From Phlegmacium glaucopus (taxonomy: Eukaryota; Basidiomycota; Agaricomycetes; Agaricales; Cortinariaceae): a DNA stretch of 64,000 nt. The stretch is from assembly GCA_015039465.1 (NCBI GenBank), contig MU130378.1:1926570-1990569 (forward strand). The letters run 5' to 3'. Shown here piece by piece: positions 1 to 11,387 of this stretch. The notes under the pieces are model-generated. The model had not been told where the DNA came from, searched no databases, and saw only the letters and a program-made list of their open reading frames with translations. Each line of letters starts with the position of its first letter. The first letter of the stretch is position 1. Position numbers and translations under genes: made by a program.

Positions 1-40
1 GTACATTATTCATCATCATTGTAAATGAGTTTCTAACCAG

Positions 41-2697
41 TTGTGCCAGAGTCCTACTTTCAACCATCCGATACCTTGCCAACCGCCCTTGTCCTCGGTG
101 TTTTATCCAGAAAAGTCATATAAAAGATATTGGCAGTCATGTTGATGACCAACGGCGAACACATATCAGGGCTGACACCGACCAACGACAAGATAAAGTC
201 AATGCATCTCGAAGGTGGATATTTGAGAAGGGTCGAGGAGTCAATAGCCAGTCAGTCAATGACATTCTTCAAGACGATCCTTACGTTCCCACTCGAGTAA
301 GTCAGCCTGTTTTATGCTGGACCCGATGACTCATTTTTATTAAGAATGCATTCTCCACTCAATTATATCCTTTCGGCTTCAACTTCTTCTCTCTTTTTGT
401 GCCTGACCTTCTTCACGAATTCGAGCTTGGGGTCTGGAAGGCAATTTTTACACATCTCCTGCGCATCTTGTACACAGCAGGAGATAATTGTATCCAGTCC
501 TTGAACTGGCGGTAAGTACCAGCTCATTTTAATTCAGTCTGTGCCTAATACTTCTTAGATACCGCCACATTCCAACATTTGGTAGAGGTACCATTCGGCG
601 CTTCCATAATAATGCGTCGGCCATGAAAAAACTCACTGGGCGTGATTTCGAGGATCTCCTACAAGTATTTTATTTTATTTTAATGACCACTGCCTTTACT
701 AAACTATATATAGTGTTCTCTGCCCGTTTTCGAGCACCTACTACCAGAACCCCATAACAAAATTGTGATGGATCTTCTGTTCTCGTTGTGTACCTGGCAT
801 GCATGTGCAAAGCTCCGACTTCATACATCATCAACTCTTCAAATACTCAAGAATACTACAAAGGAATTAGGAAAACAGATACGCTACTGGGTCAAAAAAA
901 CGTGCAGTGTATTCGAAACTCGTGAAATTCCTAAAGAGGAAAGCGCTCGACACCATCGAAGAGCAGCAGCAGCTAGCAAACCAAATTCATCAGCGAAAGG
1001 GAAATCGACAACTTTAGCACCAGAAAGGGGTACTACCAGAGGACGTGGTCAAGGGAGGGGTAGACCAGCTGGACCATTGAAAGGGAGGTCAGCGGGTGGG
1101 TCATCTAAAGTACCTAAGGCATCCACATCGAAGGAGAAGGGTAGCCGCACTTCAGGTAAAGGCAAAAATGAAGCGCAGGCCAGCAAACTCCGGAAATTTT
1201 TCAACTTGTGCACGTATAAGCTGCATGCTCTCGGAGACTATGTGGCTGCAATAGCAAGATATGGGACAACAGACAACTATTCGACACAAGTTGTAAGGTG
1301 TTTAGTTCATTACAAAAGCAAAGCTAACATCAGCTGTCATGTACTAGGGGGAGCTTGAACATCAACACATCAAGAGGTTCTACGCACAAACAAATAAGAA
1401 CAAGGCTTTTACCCGACAGATCACCCGACAGCAACGGCGCAAACGTATCCTGCGGAACATCAGGGAGAGACTCAAAAAACCCCCACCACCCGTCCATTCT
1501 GAAGAAATTCAGTCGCCATCAGCCTCGGTTCCATTTGAAGAATCAGATGCCCTTCCACCAACAACTCCAGAAGTACACCACCATCTATCAAATTCAACCC
1601 GTCAGAGGGAGAATATCTTCAAATGGGTAGACTACCATGAACGTAATGGTGATCAGGCAGTCAAGGTGTGACAGTATTCTCTTCGTGAAATGTAAAACTC
1701 AAGCTCAACTTTGTAGGATTTCATTCCAAATCTCAAGGATCATATCCTCTCTCGATTACTTGAACGGCCGTATGATGGTGACGAAGTGGAATACACAGAG
1801 GACGACAGGGACACAGTCGTCATCTGTACCAATTCCATTTACCGGCACAAGGTCCTTCGCGTCAACTACACTACTTATGATCTCAGACGATCGCAAGACT
1901 CAATCAACCCTCGCACTCACCCCGATATCATGCTTCTCTCACACGATAATGAACAACATCCTTATTGGTATGCACGTGTAATAGGAATCTTTCATGTTGA
2001 TGTTATTCACACTGGACCACTCTCGAAATCTCCCTACAAGCAACGCATTGACTTCCTTTGGATTCAGTGGTTTGGACGAGATCTTGATCATAGGGCAGGT
2101 TGGTTAGCTCAGCGTTTACATCGGGTAGGATTTTTGGATGCGGAACAACCAGGTGCATTTGGTTTCCTGGATCCCACTGTTGTCATTCGAGGCGTACATT
2201 TGATACCTGGATTTGCCTATGGCACCTCCACGGAGCTTCTGAGTCCTCCTCAATCGGTTGCACGACTCCCGCTCAATGAAGTCCAAGACTGGCGCTACTA
2301 CTACATTGGGATGTGAGTATTCAGCTTCCTTGATTTGCAATGGACCTTTCTGATTTATTTTGTTAGGTTCGTTGACCGTGACATGGTCATGCGATTCATG
2401 GGGGGTGGGGTTGGACACAAGGCAACAAATGCTTTCACTCAAGCGTTCGCACGTGAAGCCCGGAACTTGTCAACCAATCCTGAAGTTGATGACGACTCTC
2501 TGGACGAAAACTATGGCGATGACTTGGAGGACTCGGCAGGGGATGCGGAAGAAGATGACTATGGGTATGTAATTGACTCAGAAGTAGAAGAGAGCGATGG
2601 AGAGGACCGTGAAGAGGACGAGGACATTGGGGGAGAAGATGGGGAGGAACCATGGGAAATGGACGATGTACAAGCAGAAGGGTTTGACGATCTGTAG
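41..2697 (+). mobile_element. Plavaka-family DNA transposon transposase, 5' end outside the window
   Basis: This is the transposase of a Plavaka element, a cut-and-paste DNA transposon group of basidiomycetes. Visible exons are about 41-296, 345-511, 559-664, 714-1292, 1348-1665, 1717-2312 and 2367-2697. Joined, they stay in one frame with GT..AG introns of 47-55 nt. Family hallmarks seen in order: a CPRC zinc-knuckle-like motif near 95-105, LLHEFELGVWK around 410-440, IPTFGRGTIRRF around 568-600, LLPEPHNK around 740-765, ELEHQHIKRFYAQTNK from 1351, LRVNYTTYDLRR around 1855-1890, HPYWYARVIGIFH from 1960, WIQWFGRDL from 2062, GAFGFLDP around 2154-2176, and FVDRDMVMRF with GGGVGHK around 2368-2425. 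The tail is very acidic (Asp/Glu-rich, 2480-2690). The family is recognised from remembered motifs, not a search. The N-terminus lies left of base 1, so completeness of the element and its left terminal repeat cannot be judged. Confidence 0.85.
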
Positions 2698-3740
2698 ATA
2701 AACCGCGGCTGCTTTGGTTTGCTACATAACATTATGGAAACTTTGTCATGGTTTTCTTGGAGACGGAATATCTTACAATTAAGATATTGCGTCATAAATT
2801 TTCACAGCACTATAGATTTTCAAGACAAAGTCTTCCTACAGAAATTATAGCTCGAAGGATTTTCCTTCACTTTTTGACGTCTAGGATTACTTTCTCAATG
2901 CCATGATTTGCAATAGATATTGAATAAAAACTTTGACAATGGATAATAACTTTTTTCCGTCCTTGTATACCCTCAAAAAAGAACCCAGAGGTATATTATG
3001 ACCTCATAGGTTTTGCCAGCAATCTATACCCGCGACAATCTTTATTTTCGGAATACATTACAGCAAGAAGATTGTGGGAAAAAATACACACCGAAACGCA
3101 AAAGGGTGATATGTCAGGTTTGCTGATGTAGGATAAAAATTCTTCGACTTTAGTTTCCTTCTCGTCGCTACCGCTCCCAGATCAGTTAGTAAGTTTATTT
3201 AGATCGATTTGTACTTTCTAGCATATCAAAGATATTTATGACCGACAAAGTAATCAGCACTACAATGAATCCACTATTTCGACAGTTAGCAAAACTCTGT
3301 TTCGTTTAGACGACGTTCGTATTCGTCCCATCGCATGATCTCAATATTCAGCTCCAAGGGACTGTATCAATACAGCGCACACCAAAAACGAACTTCCAGT
3401 GTGCACAGGAATAAAATATCTATTTCTATGAATAAAAAGACAGAATATTCCGATGATTATTCAAGGCTCTAGTTCGTAGTCGTTCAAAGGATGAAATGTG
3501 CAAATGGTATGTACGGTAACTTGGGTATTTTACAAAAATTGTTCACTTTAGGAAATGTCGAGGAAGGATTGTTTAGGATACATGTATGTTAATAAAGTTA
3601 AACCATGTTGCGGAAGGGATAATGATCTATCAAAAAAATAATCTTCACCTTGGCCAATTTGGACCTTGGTTCTGTCGTATACAAATTCATCGACCCTCGG
3701 ACCATGAAATGCGGAATCTGCAAGAAATCAAGGACCATCG
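2698..3740. other. Gene-free AT-rich stretch right of the Plavaka transposase
   Basis: About 1 kb with only short accidental reading frames on either strand. It should contain the 3' end of the transposon, including its right terminal inverted repeat if present, plus the 3' untranslated region of the minus-strand SEL1-repeat gene that ends at 3741. The left end of the element is outside the window, so no terminal repeat can be matched. Confidence 0.5.
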
Positions 3741-5425
3741 TTACATGATGATGCAATCCTTATCCTTTCCGCCTCTTGTGGTATCGTCTCCTTGATCGCG
3801 GTGTAGCACAGCGCCTGGTCCGCCTGGCTGATGCATGGGCTGACTTTGAGAGCCACGCAGTCGCTGCGTGGCACGCTTATCGCCAAGCTCTGCTGCGCGT
3901 TTGTAGTAAGTTATTGATCTGTCAGACCAGGAAAGTGTATTAGTCATTCTGGCAAACTCGATTCCCACCGCTAATGCCGGACAAGAAAACTCACTGCTGC
4001 ATGTTTGCAGTCGTTCCTATCCCAACCTCGAGGAAATAACCAACGGCGTACATGGCTTTCGCCAAACCCGCATCAGCTGCCTTTTGGGCCCACAGGAACG
4101 CCTCCGTGTCAGATTGAGGAAGAACGCCAGGAGAGCCGACAAGATACCAAGCTGTTAGTGCGAAGCATGCATCACGATGGTTTTGCTGAGCCGCAATGTT
4201 CTAAGAGAAGGATGAGCCTCATTCAACATAAGGCAAAAGCCAGACGCACGTAGTAGTGAATAGACAATGCTGGGTCTTGCGGGCAGCCCATTTTACCATA
4301 CTCGTAACATTCACCCAACCGATATGCGCTGGGAGCGTAGCCTAATTCTGCTGCCTGAGCAAGAAGTTCCGTCGAATATTCGTAATCCACAAAAAGTACA
4401 TTATCAACTCCCCTCTCGTGAAGGAGTGCCAGTTCATGTAACGCATGAGGAAATTCTGCCGTCGCGTGTTCTGTACTACGTTTCAGCCACTTGATGCCCT
4501 CCTTGGGACTTTTTGAAAGTCCAAGTTCGCCATTTAGTTCGCCAATTCCAAGCCGATACATAGCACCAGGATGTAATGCCGCAGCAGCCTTTCGGAAAAA
4601 TTGCAACGCCTTTGCCGATTCACGCCTGCAACCCCAGCCATTTTCACAGCATGTCCCCGCCCGGTAAGCTGCATCTGGATGATTATGTTTTGCAGCGAGA
4701 ACGAAAAGCGGGTAGGCGCGATCGAAGTCTTGCTTATTTTTGTATGTTCCGATGCCATTGGCGTAGCAGTCAGCGAGGAAGTACTGACTCTGAGGATGGC
4801 CTCTATCAGCCAGACGCTTGAGGAGAGAAGTGGCCTCGCGAATGAGGTCCTCGCGCTTTTCAATGGCTCGTTCAACCTCCATCACGTTTCCATGAGTTTG
4901 AATTGGAATGGGCATAGACTTTGAAGCATCGATCATGAAAACAGCGAACTCGTACTGAAGGTCAGGGTCCTGCGTTTTTTTAGCATTGGCTCGGTAGAGT
5001 TCAAGGGTACGTTCATGAGAAAGAAGAGAGGCTTGATTTCCTGGGCGTAAATGCGAATGGTCCAAAATAGGACCTGCTGGAGGAGGAGAAGGGGAGCGAA
5101 CAGATTGTGTTGCGACAGAGCCGGGGCCCCGATAGTCACCCAGGGCGGGGTTGTATGGTGTATTCGGATGAAGACCGCCATTTTGGTTGGCGGAAGACCC
5201 GTTGAAAAAGTCATCATTATCATCCTCTTGTTCTTCATAGAATTCTGGCTCTGGCTCGAAGTGGTTGACAGGGAGGCCGGGGATATCTCTACTGGAAAGA
5301 GCGGGGATATTCTGGAACTGACTTGATGATTGTTGGGGAGGTGGAAATTCCCTAGATACAGAATGGGGCAATTGTTGTTGCTCCCAATGAGCGGGAGGAG
5401 AATGCGACTGAGCGTACATGGCCAT
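3741..5425 (-). CDS. SEL1-repeat protein, Skt5/Chs4-like chitin synthase activator with CaaX box
   Basis: Exons on the minus strand are 5425-4250, 4200-3995 and 3918-3741. They sum to 1560 nt, giving 519 residues. The first ~165 residues are low-complexity, rich in Ser, Pro and Gln. After that come about seven tandem SEL1 (TPR-like) helical repeats, recognisable by cores such as YFLADCYANGIG, AAYRAGTCCENGWG, AMYRLGIGELNG, SAYRLGECYEYG and AMYAVGYFLEVGIG. The protein ends in CIIM, a canonical CaaX prenylation motif. In yeast, Skt5/Chs4 activates chitin synthase III, is SEL1-rich and carries a C-terminal CaaX box, so the architecture fits that family. The longer frame reaching 5473 begins with TTG, so I chose the ATG at 5425; an upstream non-ATG or extra 5' exon is not excluded. 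The start lies 128 bp from the divergent EXO84 start. It could be one of several Chs4-like paralogues. Confidence 0.85.
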
Positions 5426-5553
5426 CGATGAGGAACTGCCGGTGTCAGAATGGACAGGACGGCGCGGACACAAGTTTACCTAAATGCCGTCGCTGGGTGG
5501 CGCCTAAGCTCAGACTCAAATAAATGTAAACATCCTCCTCCTCATCACCCGTA
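5426..5553. promoter_or_regulatory. Divergent promoter between Chs4-like gene and EXO84
   Basis: Only 128 bp separate the ATG of the minus-strand SEL1-repeat gene from the ATG of the plus-strand EXO84 gene, so both 5' untranslated regions and core promoters must overlap here. A pyrimidine-rich run (catcctcctcctcatcaccc, 5531-5550) lies immediately before the EXO84 ATG, as is common upstream of fungal start codons. No TATA box is evident. Confidence 0.5.
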
Positions 5554-8528
5554 ATGGAATCATCCCTACGTTCCCGGCCCTCGCAGGGTCCTCGAAAGAG
5601 GACACCTAATAAACTTGCAAAGCCAGGGGCAGGTCCCACTCCCAGAGACAGGAGCAAGAATAAAATAGATGACAAGATTAAAAAGCGCATGTCTACCCGC
5701 TATGCTGAAATATCAAGTCCAACGCAGCTCACTGGTCTCCCACCAATGCCAAACATGACGGGTATCGTTTCAGCTGGTCAGACTCCTGTAGATGATGCAA
5801 CCTTTGAAGCAGACGAGGACGTGAGAGATAGGACAGGCTCAAGAGATGATAACAAGGTCGCTGGCGACGATCGCAAGCTGCTAAGCGCGGAGGACTTCGA
5901 CCCAACTGCTTGTGAGTGGAAAATACAATGTCTATTTTGATCTTTATGTACCAATTCATACAGTCCTCAAGCTTAAGTTGGCAAATTCGACTGAAGCTGA
6001 ACTAAAATCCCTACAATCTTCACTGCGGAGTGCAATTAGCGATACGGCGTCTGATCTTCAGCGAAGTGTGTTCAAAAAGTGTGCCTTCAATTTATACCAG
6101 AGGAGGCAACCTCATAATGCTTCCCAACAGCTATGCAGAATTCGTGCTCATCTCTAAAGAAATTTCTGTTTTAGAAAATGAGATGCTTGAGCTCAAAGAT
6201 CTACTCTCTGAATACAAATCTATGCCTTCGACCCTACATATTCCAGATCCAACGATAATTTCCTCGTCAATGCTTTCCACTTACAAACGTTCATCTGTCG
6301 CTGACCTGCGCGTCCTCTATTTTAACCAAATGCAGACCCTGCACGCATCTATTGAAGGTTCATCCAAGTTTGTACCAACCACCCCAGGAAGGCATGTCGT
6401 AAGCGAGATAGAGAGCGTCCTAAGCCTCAACTCAGCCACGTACAAAGTGACTGGCAAAGTCAAATTCGTTATCTTGGATGATGCCGTATTAGTAGCCAAA
6501 AGAAGGAGACGTAACGCAGGTCCAGGAGAGGGCAGTGGTTCCACGGTCAATGAAGGAAAGCTAGTGGCGGAGAAATGCTGGCCTCTGAATGAGATGTTGG
6601 TTTTGGATACGAAGGATTCTGCTGGTGTGTCAATTGGTCTGTAGCAGTGGCAAGGTTTCTAACGAGTTTTGAATTTAGTCATGACCAATGTATTCAAAAT
6701 CCGACATGGAAAAGAAACCCATGTCTACCGAACAGAAACTCCTCTTGAGAAGAAGAGTATATTATCGCAATTTAGGCAAGTCGCGGAAGAGCTATCACAG
6801 AAACGTAGGAAAGAACGAGAAGGAGAACATGAGAGAAGAAAAAGCATGTGGCAAGGAGGCAATAGTGGTGGTGGGAGTATTGTGGGTTATCTCTTCCATA
6901 TGTTGTCAGAGACTCATTCTTATAGCTGCTAGCGCAAGTCCCAAATACCACCCGTACCAGAGTGGATGGCCGATCTTGCCCAGAAAGGTGGTGATATTCC
7001 CGGAATGGGTACCGATGCCAAAGAAAAGGCAGAGCGAGATGCGCGCTGGGTTGGCGAGTGGTCGGACAACCTTGCAGTAGCCATTGCTTTAAAGGAATGG
7101 ACCCAGGCTGTTGATCTGGTAGAACAAGGTTGATTAAATAATTTCAGTCACACCCACCCCGCTCATCTCTGACATAGGACAAACTAAACTTTCATCAATA
7201 CCTCTCCTTGCCGGCAAGCTGCCGAGTCTGACAAGCCAATTGATTTCATCTCTACTCGCCTCCCTGTCCTTGCCCTCAAACCGAAAATCAAGCACTATAA
7301 CACTTATTACGCTTCTAAATCGTCTTCAGGCAGGTTCTGCGGCGCGAAACGCCTTCCTGGAGATGCGCACTCAAGTTATTCGTTCTCACATGCGTAAAAT
7401 CCGATTTGAAGGCCACATTGGAACCTATGTTGGCGAACTTGCTACTGTATACTTCACGGGAATCAAGCACACGGCTGATTGGTATCTGGCCAGTTTCAAG
7501 GAGAACGAGGTTGCCAGTTGTACGTGAGACTTACTCGTCTGTTCCATTTACCGAATATCGTCCCTTCTAGCATTCATCACCTGGACCAAGCAACAAATTC
7601 TAGAATATGCTGAAATTTTTAGGAAGCAAGTGTATTTCAAAGATGTCGATGCCAAGGTGGTAGAAGACGCGATACATATCACTCAAAGCCAGGCTCGAAA
7701 GGTACGATTACTTACACATGAAAAACCTTCGATTTCCCTTATTTGATCTAGCTCCTGCAAGAATATGGCCTCGATTTCCGATACCTGTTTGACGATATTT
7801 TGATCGAGAATCACAAAGGGTCGTCCCAGGCTGCTCCCGCCTTCTCATTCCGTGACCATCGAGTTTCGAAGGAAACTGAGAAACTTTCGTCACCCGATGC
7901 TACCGAACAGACCGAACAACCAATGATACTACCGCCGGCACCTCCTCCACCAATATTATCGGCTGCGCCACCCCCTGTCAACCGTCGACGTTTGCTGATA
8001 CCGAAGCCTGCATCACCCGCTCCTCCATCTACCAGTAATACCGACTCTTTATACCCGCCGCCGCCTGCCACTGCTGCTCTTAAGTCGCCCAACGGTGTGT
8101 TGAGCGCTAACAGCAGCGTAGGCTCCATATATTCTAATGTCAACACCCCTCTTTATTCCGCGCGACCACAACATTCATTCCAGCCACCGCGGGCCAGGAC
8201 CCCAGTCTCTGCAACGAAGTACATAGCACCACCGTTATCTGCACCCATGCCAAAAGTCAATCTCGTGTCACCTCTTCCTCGTTCTCCAGCGAGTGCTGCG
8301 TCGTTTCGCATGAGGGAGAGATCGGACAGCTTGAGAGAGCGCGAGGACTCTGATTCATATAGGAGTAAGGAAGGCAAGTCAGACTGGGACAGAATGCCCA
8401 AGTCCGCAAGAGCCAGTCCCATTATGCGCAGCCCAGCTCCATTACCACCGCGTTCGGCCAATCGACCAGGAAGCGCCATGAGCCAACGCACACCTGTCGC
8501 TGTTCCCCAGCATGAAGGGATGATCTAA
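5554..8528 (+). CDS. EXO84: Exocyst complex component Exo84
   Basis: Exo84 is a subunit of the exocyst, which tethers secretory vesicles to the plasma membrane at growth sites. The gene has about nine exons with short introns (for example 5912-5963 and about 6079-6131). The N-terminal ~120 residues are polar and basic. An Exo84/Vps51-type helical region follows (FLKLKLANSTEAELKSL, then NYAEFVLISKEISVLENEM). Next is a PH-like domain spread over several exons (YKVTGKVKFVILDDAVLVA, then NVFKIRHGKETHVYRTE). The C-terminal helical region includes EWMADLAQKGGDIPGMG, WVGEWSDNLAVAIALKEW, LEMRTQVIRSHMRKI and GLDFRYLFDDIL. The last ~240 residues are a Pro/Ser-rich disordered tail longer than in yeast Exo84. 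The start ATG at 5554 is the first in a long open frame. It is convergent with the monooxygenase gene, 181 bp from stop to stop. The donor near 6870 (before the exon encoding RKSQIPPVPEW) is uncertain. Confidence 0.9.
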
Positions 8529-8709
8529 ATCATCGTTTACCTTCACCTCTTAGATGCTCCAACGGCCACGTATTCTGTATATTGCTTTATTCGAAATTTA
8601 TTTCAGGGTTACAGTTCATAGTGTCTCATAACATGTAACATGTTCGGGCCTTGTTTCAAATTTCGCATCTCATGGGCATCCTTCTGGCAGTTACCTTCCC
8701 TTATAGTAT

Positions 8710-11387
8710 CTAGCTTTGAGAAGGAACTGTAAATCACATCATCAGTCAAAATCAAAACTGGAGCGTATACCACCAACCTGGGGGGTAGTCAATGTTTTCG
8801 GTTTTCAGGTACCACGCCCCTGGAAGAGGTTAAACGAAGACGAAATTTCTTCAACGGTTGGAACGCTCACTGTCTGCTTTTGGATCTCTATCCGCGACAG
8901 TATTTCCATCCCCGAGCCAATAAAATCGATTCTGAGCATTATCAAGTTGCTCGTAGTTGAAATCTTCCCATCGGGGGTATTCTAATGCTCTTGCTGCATG
9001 CATAGGAGACCCTAAATTGGCAATGTCATGGTCAGTCTTTGGCCTCATTACCAATCAGAAGAATCTACCTGGCCAAAGACCGGTTACTCTTCCCTCTTCC
9101 TTGCCGCCTTTGTACCAGGATCGGCACTTGGTACCAAAGACGGTCTGTAAATTGAACGGTGTTACTTCGGAATAATCAAGGTCAGGGTCATCTGTACTCA
9201 CGGTGGGGAAATAATTCTGTAAAAATTATAGATGCGTCAGTAACATCGCTTGGGATTTAGTTGTCACGAACATCAATGTACTTCTCAAATTCCTCTACAG
9301 CTTCTCGTTTGACTTCTATGCTTTTCAACCGTTCTCGTTGTAGCTTTAAGGTTGCCGCGACAGCATAATCGACTTGGCGTTCCATAATCAACAGGAGATT
9401 GCCCGCTCCAGCGCCTGCGTTCGGCCCTAAAGCCTGGAACATATTTGGAAATCCGTCCACAGCGATGGATAAGTAAGTCCTTGGATGAGGCGTCTGATGA
9501 TCATTCAAATTAATGCCTCCTCGTCCAATGATCTCAAAATCGAGCTTGAAAGACGTTTCAAATCCTAGGGTTCAGATTCTAGCATCAGTCCAACAGTCAC
9601 AAGATTTTGGTTTCTTACCCGTAGCGCATATAATGATATCCAATTCTTCAAATTTTCCATCGACAGTCTCGATACCAGTAGGTGTGACACGCTTGATTAA
9701 ACTGGGAATGAAGTCCACCTGAAATATCAAATATTAAAACATTCTGGCTGAAAAAGAAGAAAAAGAACCTACGTTGGCCTCGCATAACGCCTCTAGATAA
9801 CCTGGGCCTGGTGTGAGCCTACGGCAACAAATTGGGAAATCAGGGATCACTTGAAAGACAATGCATGAAGCAACTTGATTGAACACGATATTATTAAAAA
9901 CGCACGATGATCAGCAATCCATGGTTTCTTCAAGTTGCTCAGTGTTTTGACCATAAATTCTTTGAATGCAGCTCGGGCAGTTGCTTCCAGGGAGCTTCCT
10001 AGGATAGTAGCCTGATGAGCCGCCTAAGGAAGTTGAGTACCTACCAAAGTAATATCAAAGACGGCTAACTTGAACTAACATTAAGATCCTTTTCAAGGGC
10101 CCGCCTAAATCCCCTGAGATATTCCATGTCTTTAAACATTTCTAGGTCCCTTTCGCTATATTTATCTACATGCATAATTGTGAAAATTGAATCGTAGATA
10201 GGCAATCGACGTACAGTTGTCAACTTCCTCGCCAGCAGAGAGTTCAAGTAAACTTGCTCTTGCAAAGTTCGATGAAATCCAGGTCTTGCCTCGCACGTAG
10301 TTGATCAAGCGTTTGACTCTGGGCTGCAGTGAAGGGACTATTTGAATTGCAGATGATCCCTAGACGAAAGCAAGATGATGATGGCAATGTCGACGAACGA
10401 GAGAATTTGCCTACAACGCCAATTACTCCGACATTCTTGTCGCCCCAATCAATTACGGATTCCTCCCAACTCCTCGCGTCGTTCCCTGTCTCCCACTGCG
10501 CACTATGTATCACCTTTCCCGCGAAATTTTCAAGGCCTTCGATGGCTGGCCACTCCCAGCGGCTTAGAGCGCCTACCCCAGTAAACAAAACATCCGCACT
10601 GTCTTGAAACTCTTCCCAATCGTCGTAGCTCGGCTTGTTTAATTTTGGAAGATTTCGTTCAAGAGATTCCCCAATATTGCTTCTGGGTCGCTTGATGGTA
10701 AGGAGCCATTTTCCGCTCTCTTCTGAGTATCGCGCAGAAACAAGTCGATGCTGAAGCTTAATATAAGGGCGTAGCATGTATTTGTCGACGATATGTTCAA
10801 GGTTCTGCCGGATTTCAGACCCAGAAGAATAAAAGGCTGACCAGTTTGCCTTGGGGTTTTGATCAATGCATGCCGTTACAAGTAGGGACGCCTGAAACTG
10901 ATGACTTACATTGTCTTCAAAGGTGACCTGGTACTTTGGAGAGACGCGTTAGCTTCACCGAATAATTTACATAGCCAAGCCTAGAAGATTGTGCACTAAC
11001 ACTGTGCGATGGAATATCACACCTGAGTCCCTAAAATATAGAACTGAGACCCTAAACTTCGAGGAGATGCACTACACCAATAATCACCGGGTATTTATTG
11101 GCAAACCAGGTCCCTCCTACCCCTGCATTGGAGTCATAGATGGTAAGATCTAAATTCTGGACCCTTTGACGAAAACTAGGGAGAAACTTGGTCTCAGACT
11201 TCGTATAGGTCTAGAGAAGGAAAGTCAAACCGAACGCCAGCAACGATACCTGGAGGACAAGATTACTAAATTTTACAAAAATACATCTTGAAACGTACGC
11301 ACCACTGTAACCTGCTCCTATTACTATCACCTTTATTGGACGGGCCTGGTCGACAGAAAATTGTCCAAGTGAAAAATCGTGTATCAT
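8710..11387 (-). CDS. Flavin-containing monooxygenase (FAD/NADPH-dependent, Baeyer-Villiger/FMO-like)
   Basis: Predicted FAD- and NAD(P)H-dependent monooxygenase. The ATG at 11387 opens MIHDFSLGQFSVDQARPIKV, followed by VIVIGAGYSG, a GxGxxG dinucleotide-binding loop for FAD at residues about 21-30. After spliced exons come LTIYDSNAGVGGTWFANKYPG and LRCDIPSHS, the typical second part of the FAD domain. Further on are YQVTFEDN, then SAFYSSGSEIRQNLEHIVDKY, ADVLFTGVGALSRWEWP and WGDKNVGVIGV, where the NADPH-binding domain begins. The C-terminal region has HPRTYLSIAVDGFPNMFQALGPNAG, ERQVDYAVAATLKLQRERL, ARALEYPRWEDFNYE and RFYWLGDG. The last small exons give AWYLKTENIDYPP and the stop at 8710. At least ten short introns are needed. 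Fungi use this broad family in secondary metabolism and degradation; the substrate cannot be told. The gene stands alone with no visible cluster partners. Confidence 0.85.

Noticed and set aside
1355..1981. Separate small genes suggested by several open frames in the transposase region
   Set aside because: They are out-of-frame readings. The true frames splice together into one Plavaka transposase.
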